A DNA stretch of 16,575 nt from the NCBI GenBank assembly GCA_037447655.1, contig JBBHKE010001835.1:120292-136866 (forward strand), in the 5' to 3' direction. This document shows, in pieces, positions 1-6,911 of the stretch (position 1 is its first letter; each line of letters begins with the position of its first letter). The notes under the pieces were generated by a model. The model did not search any database. It saw only the letters and a list, made by a program, of their open reading frames with translations, and was not told the origin of the DNA. The stretch comes from Zygnema cylindricum (Eukaryota; Streptophyta; Zygnematophyceae; Zygnematales; Zygnemataceae). Position numbers and translations under genes: made by a program.

Positions 1-138
1 ATAATTTTACCTAGCACTGTCATGCCGTTTCTAAACCTGGGTAGCTCTTCACTCTTGTTACTTATTTTAATGCTGGCATGTGTAAACAACTCATGCTTTT
101 TCTGATGATGCCATGGAACTGAGGCATGTTAGGCATGT

Positions 139-312
139 AGGGAGAAGTTGCCATGAGGGGGAGAGGGAGAGGAGGGGAAGCGAGACGAAGTGGAGAGGGA
201 GAGAAGGGCAAGAAGAGAGGTAGGGAGAGAGTGAGGAGAAGGGAAATGGAGGAGGAGAGGGAAGGAGAAGGGGCGATTATTGTGGGGGGGAAGTGGGATA
301 GAGGGAGAGGAT
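139..312. repeat. Purine-rich low-complexity tract (GA/GGA)
   Basis: The plus strand from about 139 to 312 is almost all G and A (GGGAGAGGGAGAGGAGGGG-like), with only scattered pyrimidines. Its translation is an Arg/Glu/Gly-rich low-complexity peptide, and the opposite strand gives Pro/Ser/Leu, so the open frames here are compositional. Long polypurine runs can form triplex DNA and are common in plant promoters and 5' UTRs, but no promoter or exon can be assigned. Confidence 0.75.
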
Positions 313-940
313 ACATTTTTTGGAAATATAGATGTTTGAAATTCCCCTTTTGTCCGACGACACGTTAGTTGTACCTAAAATGTACGGATTGTACGGAGTC
401 AAGGTACCGTAGTAGTCTTTTTCGTACTCAACAAATGTGTACGGTCGTAATTTTATTCATTGTTCTCACTTCTCGATGGGTCCAAATCTTTGCCGTACTG
501 TCACGATCCATTTTAATAAATAAAGTACAAAAGGACAACTAGTTGCCGCAAGATCCGGGTGCGTATCCACAATAATAAAGATTTGAACGGCATCAAATCT
601 TTTGACCGTACGTTTAAGAATCGATCCCTGATTTTGCGGATATTTGTCGTTTGTCACTTGCGCCATTTTCTGCAACTTGAATTTTTGGCTATTTGCAAAT
701 GGGTTAAAAATCCGACATTTGTCAGATAGGGAAACGACAAAATACTTCGAGCTGAGGGCAGCAAGAGATTTCGGTCACCTATTTTCAAGCTGGCATAAAA
801 CGACAAATTAGCTTTATCACGCACGTGGTTTTTGGACTGTAGCGACACATGCGCATGTGACCACCGTCACAATTCCTCGAGCAGACCGCCACCTACAAGT
901 GCCGCCTCCTAGTGGGGCGAGAGAGTCAACCATGACATGC

Positions 941-946
941 CACGTG
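941..946. promoter_or_regulatory. G-box CACGTG
   Basis: CACGTG core within TGCCACGTGTCA, resembling the ABRE/G-box context bound by plant bZIP and bHLH factors. No TATA box or gene is assigned nearby, so its role is unknown; it lies about 150 bp upstream of the TGACGTGGC minisatellite. Confidence 0.35.
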
Positions 947-1083
947 TCATTGTCGACATAACTTTGCATGTTCTTTGAATTCTCGAACCGTACAATCTTT
1001 TGTCACTTCGTACGTGCTGACTCATCAGAAGGGACATTTTTGAATTCTTGGCATAGCGTGACCTCTGCCCTTTCCAAAGACTT

Positions 1084-1393
1084 TCTCTATTTTAGCTGAC
1101 GTGGCAAATAAAAGTTTTCTCAATTTTTAGCTGACGTGGCAAATAAAAGTTTTATCTATTTTTAGCTGACGTGGCAAATAAAAGTTTTCTCGATTTTCGC
1201 TGACGTGGCAAATAAAAGTTTTCTCGATTTTTAGCTGACGTGGCAAATAAAAGTTATCTCAGTTTTTGGCTGACGTGGCAAATAAAAGTTTTCTCGATTT
1301 CTCGCTGACGTGGCAAATAAAAGTTTTCTCGATTTCTCGCTGGCGTGGCAAATAAAATCTTTCTTGATTTTTAGCTGACGTGGCAAATAAAAG
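1084..1393. repeat. 35-bp minisatellite, nine units, with TGACGTGGC cores
   Basis: The core GCTGACGTGGCAAATAAAAG starts at 1095, 1130, 1165, 1199, 1234, 1269, 1304, 1339 and 1374. The period is 35 bp, with one 34-bp unit. Eight cores keep TGACGTGGC; the unit at 1339 reads TGGCGTGGC. The spacer is a T-rich stretch such as TTTTCTCGATTTTTAG. Each unit therefore pairs a bZIP-type site (plant C/G-box hybrid; also close to the animal ATF6 site) with an AATAAA hexamer. The open frame on the minus strand is an artefact of the repeat. The array is not bounded by transposon ends I can recognise. Confidence 0.95.
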
Positions 1394-1496
1394 TCGTTGG
1401 AGATGTTTTTACGTGTCGGCGTTTGCTCCGGTTTGTGCGACGGTAAAGCTGTCGCACATGTTGACAGTGGGTGTACGGATTGAGATGGATGTACAG

Positions 1497-2014
1497 CATA
1501 GTTCAAAAGTAGGTGAAAGTAGGCCCATACAATATGCCTATTGTATGTAAAACATACAATATGACCTTAAGACCCATATTGTATTGGTCACAAAATGTAA
1601 AAAAATGGCAACAGGGTTGAGTAGCACATCGATCGATAGAGAATTAAACGTCATGTCTAAATGTTGAAAAATATTCGAACAATTTATTTTTTTTCTGTGA
1701 GTTCTGAGGTATTTTTATTTTTACCGTCAGATTTGGACGATCGGACGGTCGTTGATCAAAGTAGCGATTTAAGAAGATCACATGAAAAGCCCATAACACA
1801 ACTCATCCTACGCCGTGTCAGTTCGCTGAAAAATTTCGTCCGACGGCGTGCGCTGTACTATGATGATACATTAGATTTGTACGTTCGTACAAGAGTGTGC
1901 ACAACGCACACACATACACTATGCCTACTCTACGCGAGTTTTGTGCCAAGTTTTGTGCCAAGTTTTGTGCGCCTACCAAAGGCCTACCATAAAAACGCCT
2001 ACTTTTGAACTATG
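1497..2014. mobile_element. MITE 'I', 518 bp, 8-bp target duplication (hAT-like)
   Basis: The ends form a perfect 17-bp terminal inverted repeat, CATAGTTCAAAAGTAGG. The flanks are an exact 8-bp direct repeat ATGTACAG at 1489-1496 and 2015-2022. An 8-bp duplication with short TIRs fits the hAT superfamily, although CATAG does not match the hAT YARNG end consensus exactly; a 9-bp reading (GATGTACAG, Mutator-like) cannot be excluded. Inside are an inverted-repeat cluster based on ATACAATATG (about 1527-1592) and a 12-bp triplication AGTTTTGTGCCA at 1937-1970. The open frame crossing it has no transposase motif, so the element is non-autonomous. Confidence 0.85.
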
Positions 2015-2024
2015 ATGTACAGTT

Positions 2025-2253
2025 TCTTGGATTGGCACATGAATGCCGGTTCAATACGGGGTAGAATGTGATACGTCACACTCGAAACCGCCTAATATAA
2101 ATAGGTATGGCCCCGCTAAGCTCTACATCGAGCTGGTGGCACAGTGATTAGTGCGCTGACAACTCAAGTCAGAGGTCCCAGGTTCAAGCCCTAGCCGACT
2201 CACTTTTCCCTAGTATGGGACATACCGAATCTCGGATTTCACGGAAATCAACA
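2025..2253 (+). repeat. TRIM LTR 1
   Basis: The most diverged of the three LTRs: its first bases are TCTTGG where the others have TGTTGG, and its tRNA-like B box is GGTTCAAGCCC instead of GGTTCGAGCCC. It has TATAAATA at 2096-2103, where LTR2 and LTR3 have AAATAAAT. A TACGTCA bZIP-like site at 2072-2078 is conserved at the same offset (47 bp) in all three. Confidence 0.85.
2130..2202 (+). tRNA. tRNA-like gene in TRIM LTR1
   Basis: The 73-nt length, position and fold match those described for the LTR3 copy. It has more changes: loop AACTCAA, B box GGTTCAAGCCC, and T stem CCAGG/CCTAG with one mismatch. A TTTT run follows at 2204-2207. Likely a decayed or inactive Pol III unit. Confidence 0.6.
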
Positions 2254-2271
2254 TGGTATCAAAGCCAGCGG
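2254..2271 (+). other. Primer-binding site, initiator tRNA-Met type
   Basis: TGGTATCAAAGCCAGCGG follows the LTR terminal CA without a gap. Plant Ty1/copia and TRIM elements usually have TGGTATCAGAGC here, complementary to the 3' end of plant initiator tRNA-Met; this site differs by one base in the first 12. The animal initiator tRNA complement (TGGTAGCAGAGC, from memory) fits less well, and this is the main reason for suspecting a plant. An identical segment starts the second internal domain at 2540. Confidence 0.75.
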
Positions 2272-2300
2272 GATTGCAGATGGTGTGACCGGCCTTCTTG

Positions 2301-2310
2301 TGAGGGGGGG
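2301..2310 (+). other. Polypurine tract of TRIM internal domain 1
   Basis: TGAGGGGGGG immediately precedes LTR2, as expected for the plus-strand primer of reverse transcription. The same tract occurs at 2587-2596 before LTR3. Only about 30 bp separate it from the primer-binding site, so the internal domain is close to the minimum possible. Confidence 0.75.
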
Positions 2311-2539
2311 TGTTGGATTGGCACGTGAATGCCAGTTCAATACACGGTAGAATGTGATACGTCACACTCAAAGCCGCCTAAAATAAATGGGTACGGACCC
2401 GCCAGGCTCTACATCGAGTTGGTGGCACAGTGGTTAGTGCACTGATAGCTCAAGTCAGAGGTCCCAGGTTCGAGCCCTGGGCGGCTCACTTTTCCCTAGT
2501 ATGGAACATACCAAATCTCGAATTTCACGGAAATCAACA
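2311..2539 (+). repeat. TRIM LTR 2
   Basis: Same length as the other two LTRs, bounded by TGTTGG and ATCAACA, and preceded by the polypurine tract and followed by a primer-binding site. The TACGTCA site is at 2358-2364. The tRNA-like acceptor arms are GAGTTGG and GCGGCTC, and its anticodon stem has one T-G wobble (CTGAT/GTCAG). Confidence 0.85.
2416..2488 (+). tRNA. tRNA-like gene in TRIM LTR2
   Basis: Same 73-nt layout as the LTR3 copy. The A-box region is TGGCACAGTGG and the B box GGTTCGAGCCC. D stem GCAC/GTGC and T stem CCAGG/CCTGG are perfect; the anticodon stem CTGAT/GTCAG has one wobble. The acceptor pairing is weaker (GAGTTGG with GCGGCTC). It is followed by CTTTTCCC. Confidence 0.7.
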
Positions 2540-2596
2540 TGGTATCAAAGCCAGCGGGATTGCAGATGGTGTGACCGGCCTTTCCGTGAGGGGGGG

Positions 2597-2825
2597 TGTT
2601 GGATTGGCACGTGAATGCTGGTTCAATACATGGTAGAATGTGATACGTCACACTCGAAGCCGCCTAAAATAAATAGGTACGGACCCACCAGGCTCTACAT
2701 CGAGCTGGTGGCACAGTGGTTAGTGCGCTGACAGCTCAAGTCAGAGGTCCCAGGTTCGAGCCCTGGCCGACTCACTTTTCCCTAGTATGGGACATACCGA
2801 ATCTCGGATTTCACGGAAATCAACA
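2597..2825 (+). repeat. TRIM LTR 3
   Basis: Bounded by TGTTGG and ATCAACA. The following CGGTT is the likely right target duplication, because the sequence after it no longer matches the internal domain. It carries the best-preserved tRNA-like cloverleaf of the three. TACGTCA is at 2644-2650. Confidence 0.85.
2702..2774 (+). tRNA. tRNA-like gene in TRIM LTR3 (anticodon position CTC)
   Basis: The sequence fills a canonical 73-position tRNA. Acceptor GAGCTGG pairs with CCGACTC (five Watson-Crick pairs, one wobble, one mismatch), followed by T8 and G9. The D arm is GCAC-AGTGGTTA-GTGC with A14, G18G19 and A21. The anticodon stem CTGAC/GTCAG is perfect and the variable loop is AGGTC. The T arm CCAGG-TTCGAGC-CCTGG is perfect with the T54T55C56 signature, and the discriminator is A73. 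The A box (TGGCACAGTGG) and B box (GGTTCGAGCCC) are good Pol III promoters, and TTTT follows one base after the discriminator. The anticodon loop reads AGCTCAA, so position 33 is G rather than the near-universal T, and the nominal anticodon CTC would be glutamate. It does not look like a standard tRNA-Glu, so I read it as a tRNA-derived LTR component rather than a translational tRNA. Confidence 0.75.
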
Positions 2826-2830
2826 CGGTT

Positions 2831-2940
2831 ATCTTTACGCGTAGTGCGATTTTCTAAACCCTTAAAAGATGTTGTCATTGGAAGAAGATACGCTCGATGT
2901 CTTGTCGTCCGTACGGATGTCGGACGAACGTTCGTTACTC
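2831..2940. other. Short spacer between TRIM and MITE C1
   Basis: About 110 bp with no recognisable feature; it contains one CCGTACGG word and no open frame of note. Confidence 0.5.
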
Positions 2941-3498
2941 TACACTGCCAATCGCTATTAACATAGAAGTTTCTTTAGCGTGTAGGAATAATTACCATGG
3001 TTTACGCTAATTAAGAATTTGAAAATTTTGAAAAAAAACATACATTCTAATTGTTTAATAATTCTAATTCGGGTCTTTGAAAAAAATAAATGTCGGTCGC
3101 AAACATGCTTACACTAATATAGGTATTTGTAAAAATCTGACAAATCGTACACAAATCGTACGTTCACACAGTCGAAACGTGGTTGTTGGACGAATATGTG
3201 CAAACGTGATATTTGACAACCCGATTTATCCCCTTTTTGGAGCGCATATTCTCATGCGTCCCCGGTTACTAAAACTCATAAAATATACTTTTTCACTTAA
3301 AAAGGTACAAATTTGTATGGTCTGACATGTACCTTACACCACACTATTTAAACGAAAACGTACTTTCGTTTTGTGAGGTACTTGGAACATAACCCTAAAT
3401 GGCGTACAGAAAATAAATAGAATACGCTATTGGAGATTAAAAAAAAAAAAAGCGGGACGGAATTAGCGTACACTACGCTAATAGCGATTGGCGGTATA
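2941..3498 (+). mobile_element. MITE family C, copy 1 (TA target type)
   Basis: The left end TACACTGCCAATCGCTATTA and the right end (reverse complement TATACCGCCAATCGCTATTA) form a 20-bp TIR with two mismatches, bounded by TA on each side. The length is 558 bp. The interior aligns by eye with copies 2 and 3 over most of its length, for example the segment around GGTCTGACATGTACC at 3319. No transposase motif is present, and the two short open frames are not conserved. A TA dinucleotide at the boundary suggests Tc1/mariner-type integration, but the TIR sequence is not one I recognise. Confidence 0.85.
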
Positions 3499-4068
3499 CC
3501 TTTACAGTGGACAGGAATGGTTTCGTTTGTCTTTATCTGAACCGACATCATGGGCTAAGAAAAAAACAAAAATAGTGGCTGCTGCACGCACCCTAGATTT
3601 GGTCGTACTTGCAACACCAAATCTTACTTGTGGACAAAATTATAGCTAAAGGATTTTTGTTTTTTAGAGCTGTCAGCCGACCGTTTCTGTACGAATTCAG
3701 CTGACGGACACGTTTTGACCGACCGGCCGGGAAAAACATATTGGAATAACGCTGGCCGGCTATTATATGCCGGCGTGTTTTTGACGCGTCACCGCAAAAT
3801 GCGGCGGAATATCTGTTGTCATCTACGCTTTTATTTCTTTTCTGAAGTTATGTAAGATTTTCTGTTATATTCTTTGTGGTCATAATGTCAACTTTATATT
3901 GGATCACTCTGATTATTGATATTCCTTCAAAATTTGGAAAAAAAAATCTTCAGTAGAAATTATATTGGCGAGATAACCACAGGACCGTACCCTTACAACT
4001 CCGTACGAAAAATCAGATCTGGATGCTGACGCAGCAAAACTCGGGTTCTTCCGCAGTTTTTCAAAACA
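3499..4068. other. Spacer with GC-rich palindromes, no gene seen
   Basis: No coding or RNA feature recognised. Around 3718-3775 there are several short GC palindromes (CCGGCCGG, and GCCGGC repeated about 14 bp apart across TATTATAT), plus paired GTCAGC/GCTGAC words at 3674-3705. These could form small hairpins but match no known element. Confidence 0.5.
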
Positions 4069-4670
4069 ACTACACCGTCAATCGCTATTAGAGTAAAGGA
4101 ATAAATAGCGTAAAAAAAATTTTGTGTTATTAACACGAATCGGGAAATTTTTTTTTTGAAAAAAAATATATATATTAATTAATCCCCTAACTGTAATTTG
4201 GGTTGTCCTGAATAATAAATATCCGCCCTTTCGATGTCTACAGTAATATGTGTATTTGTACAAAATCTGACAATTCGTACGCCGTCGTGCTGTTCACACG
4301 GTCGAGGGACGAACACATGAGAAAGTGATTTTTGTCAACGAGTTTGCGTCTCTTTCTTCCAGTACAAATTCACATCTGTGCTCAATAATGTTAAGGGTCT
4401 TTTTATGCCTTTGTAATTCAAAAAGTACCATTTCGTACGGAAATATCCTGTCCGTACGCCACACTATTTCCATCGCAGTGTCCTTCCATTATTTACGCTA
4501 TTTTAAAAAAAGAACCTAATTAGTACTGTTGGGTGTCGAGGACCCATTGCCGATATTCGATATATATCGAATTTCAGGTACCCGATATTCGATATATCGC
4601 TTCGATATATCGAATTTCAAATTATCGCGATATATCGCCGATATATCGTATCGTCGATATATCGAAGCTT

Positions 4671-4694
4671 AAAAAAAAAAAAAAAAAAAAAAAA
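4671..4694 (+). repeat. Poly(A) run at the edge of the nested E fragment
   Basis: An uninterrupted A run of about 24 bases lies between the CGATATATCGAAGCTT end of the D arm and the truncated end of the E fragment. It is not a tail on the E sense strand (E runs the other way), so it may be a replication-slippage or junction-filling product. Confidence 0.8.
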
Positions 4695-5054
4695 TCCCAC
4701 AGGTTTTCAAAGCCTCGTGACTTCAGACAAAGTGACTGTAAAATCTTTGCCGGAAAGAAATACGGTTTTTTCCTGAAAGTCAGCGGAGTGAAGAGATCTC
4801 TGAGGTACATTGACGAGGTACACTTGTGAAGTACACGTACGTCAAACGCAAGTACGATTTTCCATACGAAAAAGGTCGGTTTCTAGATGTTTGATGATTT
4901 TTGAGATTTGATAGTCAGCTTACGTGGAACCATTCATATCAGAACACGTATGTAAAACTTATTTAGAAACGATACACGATGTACCCGATGCCTCTGTAAT
5001 ACATAAATTTTGCTGTCCGTACTATTACAGAGACCTCATCGTGTAACCATACCC
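4695..5054 (-). mobile_element. Family E fragment (copy 2), nested in D
   Basis: The reverse complement begins GGGTATGGTTAC and follows the first roughly 370 bp of the element at 11165-11831 almost continuously, including a conserved CTCTGTAAT...ATTACAGAG hairpin (4992-5000 with 5024-5032) and the stretch CAATGTACCTCAGAGA. The second half of E, including its right TIR and its central hairpin, is missing; the A run sits at the break. No TAA target duplication is visible, so it is a truncated or rearranged insertion. Confidence 0.8.
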
Positions 5055-5538
5055 CAAAAAAGCAATCATAAGAATTACAGAACTAGTACTTTTTTGTCGG
5101 TTACATTTTGCGGCGTCTACCTTTAAGTCACGGAACGAAAATCACGGCGTACGTGGCGTATTAGACAATTTGACTTTTTCGCAAAAATAACATATTATAT
5201 AAAAACATAAAAATATTAAATTTAAAAAATACTATATATCGCGATAATTTATGTTGGTCGCGGTACGATATATCGAGGATTCTCCTCGATCGATATTCGA
5301 TTTATCGAATATCGAGATTATCGCGATATGAATTTACCCGATACCCAACACTACTAATTAGAATAATGGAAAAAATAGAATTATGGATTGTATTTCGGGA
5401 TTTTTTTTTTGAAAAAAGGGAACCGAATTGGCGTTATATACTCTAATAGCGATTGACGGTGTAGTAAATCAACGCGCGTTACACGAACATGTACCCTATC
5501 TAGTTTATCATGCCCATACTACGCACGCACAGCAACGC

Positions 5539-6083
5539 TACACCGCTAATTGTTATTAGTGTCAAAGTTTGAATGGTGTTGAAGAAAATTTAACGTAATT
5601 GATGCTAAAAAAGAATTTGATTTTTTTTTTCTAATTTGTAATAATGTATTCTAATTTCAACATTATGCTGATTTAGGAACAGCAAAAATGGAATATTTGC
5701 CTTACGATTATAAACATTGATATATGTATCCGTACAAAATATTATAAATCATACGCCGTCGTGAAATTAAATATCCGTACATGTCAAACTAATTTACTTG
5801 TCAGAATAATCCCGTTTTTTTAGCGCGCGTTCTTATGCGTGCGCGTCTGCTTTAATTCATTTTTTGTAAAATTTTCACTTGAAAAAGTACATTTATGTAC
5901 GGTCTGACATAGACCGTACACCACACTACTTAGATCTTATTGTACTTTCGTTCTTTACGCTATTTTGTACAGTACCTTAATTAAAGTAAAGGAAAAATTA
6001 AAATCATGTATCCTATTAAAGAAAAAAAATCAAAATTTCAAGGACCCGTAATGATACATAACACTATCCGTAATAAGGTCTAC
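5539..6083 (+). mobile_element. MITE family C, copy 3, decayed right end
   Basis: The left end TACACCGCTAATTGTTATTA matches the family C TIR, and the interior follows copies 1 and 2 (for example GGTCTGACATAGACCGTACACCACACTA at 5910-5937, with the same order of blocks). The right end is degenerate: around 6060-6083 the sequence ACACTATCCGTAATAAGGTCTA aligns only loosely with the expected end. The inferred length of about 545 bp agrees with the other copies, which supports the boundary. The 49-bp array starts directly afterwards. Confidence 0.7.
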
Positions 6084-6680
6084 ACAACGACGCACGGCAA
6101 TGTTACATTACGCAATCCGTACGACGGTCTGCACAGCGACGCACGGCAATGTTACATTACGCCATTTGTACGGCGATCGGCACAACGACGCACGGCATCG
6201 TTAAAATACGCCATCCTTACATCGGTGTGCTCAACGACGGTGGGCAATGTTAGATTACGCCAGCCATACGACGCTCTGCACACCGACAATTGGCAATGTT
6301 AGATTATGCCATCCGTACGGCGGTTTGCACACCGACGGGTGGCAATGTTAGGTTACGCCAACCGTACGGCGGTCTGCACATCAACGGTTGGTAACGTTAT
6401 ATTACGCCAACTATACGGCGGTCTGCACACCGACGGGTGGCAATGTTAGGTTTCGCCAACCGTACGGCGCTTTGCACACTGACGGTTGGCAATGTTAGAG
6501 TATGCCAGCCGTAGGGTGGTCTGCACACCGACAACTGGCAATGTAAGATTACGCCATCTGTACAGCGGTACGGGCGACACCGTTACATTCTGCAAGCGGT
6601 ACGGCGGTCCATACTGCAGACAGTCGCACGACAACGTTACATTGTGCCAGCCGTACGGCTGTCCGTACTGCGGACGGACG
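6083..6680. repeat. 49-bp tandem array, about twelve units
   Basis: The phrase GGCAATGTTA (or variants) recurs with its C at 6098, 6147, 6196, 6245, 6294, 6343, 6392, 6441, 6490 and 6539, an exact 49-bp step. Two degenerate units follow at 6578 and 6632. A typical unit contains a TTACGCCA box, a CCGTACGG palindrome, CGGTCTGCACACCGAC and GGTGGCAATG. Units differ by scattered substitutions but keep their length, so point mutation dominates. 49 is not a multiple of three, so the open frames here change reading phase and are unlikely to be coding. Confidence 0.95.
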
Positions 6681-6911
6681 GAAAAAATCGAAGACGGACA
6701 CACCGCCTATCACCTATATAAAGTTTCGCAGAGGGGCGAACAACGTTCCCATATTTTTATACTGATAAAGTTCCAAAAGTTGTAAAGTTTTCTCCAAAGT
6801 ACACCATGAATAGATATTACTCAAAAGAGTTTACTAGTGTTGAGAAACAAAGATCGTTATCAACTCTATTTTAAGGTTAAGGGCCTAACGCTAAAAAAAC
6901 ATTAACTCTAA
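6681..6911. other. Spacer between 49-bp array and G1, TATA-like box
   Basis: A TATATAAAG sequence at 6715-6723 lies about 35 bp downstream of the array. It resembles a TATA box but no coding sequence follows within the spacer. Otherwise nothing recognised. Confidence 0.4.

Larger units (their letters stand above)
1..1083. other. Intergenic DNA without recognisable gene
   Basis: I see no conserved protein, RNA gene or transposon end here. It holds the purine-rich tract listed separately, several scattered GTACGG words, a 14-bp perfect palindrome at 846-859 (CACATGCGCATGTG) and a G-box (CACGTG) at 941-946 in the context TGCCACGTGTCA. The phrase around 338-355 (AATTCCCCTTTTGTCC) is the kind of low-information stretch common in plant intergenic DNA, which is only an impression. 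The short open frames on both strands have no recognisable motif. Confidence 0.6.
2025..2825 (+). mobile_element. TRIM-like miniature LTR retrotransposon, tandem LTR-int-LTR-int-LTR
   Basis: Three 229-bp direct repeats (2025-2253, 2311-2539, 2597-2825) alternate with two 57-bp internal segments. LTR2 and LTR3 start TGTTGG and all three end CAACA, giving the TG...CA ends and TGTTG/CAACA inverted tips of an LTR; LTR1 starts TCTTGG. Each internal segment begins with TGGTATCAAAGCCAGCGG directly after the LTR, which resembles the plant initiator tRNA-Met primer site, and ends with TGAGGGGGGG directly before the next LTR, a polypurine tract. There is no coding capacity. The flanking pentamers are CAGTT (2020-2024) and CGGTT (2826-2830), a 5-bp target duplication with one mismatch. 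Size and structure fit TRIM elements, which rely on proteins from autonomous relatives. The three-LTR array could come from unequal recombination between elements. Each LTR carries the tRNA-like gene described separately. Confidence 0.85.
4524..5353. mobile_element. hAT-like MITE 'D', nested in C copy 2
   Basis: An exact 8-bp target duplication CTAATTAG lies at 4516-4523 and 5354-5361. The ends TACTGTTGGGTGTCG and (reverse complement) TAGTGTTGGGTATCG are 15-bp TIRs with two mismatches; TAGTG fits the hAT end consensus YARNG. Subterminal DNA is crowded with CGATATATCG-type palindromes, a possible transposase-binding region. Length is 830 bp, of which about 370 bp is the E fragment and 24 bp an A run; what remains is close to the 455 bp of the related element at 9499-9953. 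Confidence 0.88.
4071..5463 (+). mobile_element. MITE family C, copy 2, interrupted by element D
   Basis: The outer ends are a perfect 27-bp inverted repeat (4069-4095 and 5439-5465) containing CACCGTCAATCGCTATTA, with TA at each boundary. Total length is 1393 bp. Removing the nested element D and one copy of its 8-bp duplication leaves 555 bp, essentially the length of copy 1 (558 bp) and copy 3 (about 545 bp). Flank sequences line up with those copies, so the insertion history is clear. No transposase sequence is present. Confidence 0.9.

Noticed and set aside
1231-1506. Open frame on the minus strand with repeated FICHVS/FYLPRQ-like peptides
   Set aside because: It is the translation of the 35-bp minisatellite and its edge; the peptide repeats follow the DNA repeat and no start or domain supports a gene.
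2130-2774. Three genuine cytosolic tRNA genes in a cluster
   Set aside because: The fold is good but each copy sits at the same offset inside an LTR with primer site and polypurine tract, T33 is absent and the acceptor has mismatches; a retrotransposon component explains all of this better.
2025-2825. Plain tRNA-derived SINE tandem
   Set aside because: The repeats begin TGTTGG and end CAACA, are separated by a primer-binding site and polypurine tract, and lack a 3' A-rich or simple-repeat tail, so LTR structure fits better.
6486-6785. 99-codon frame with repeated Cys/Tyr/Gly (CGRPYG-like) as a secreted repeat protein
   Set aside because: It lies in the 49-bp array, whose period is not a multiple of three, so the peptide does not repeat with the DNA and both strands are equally open.
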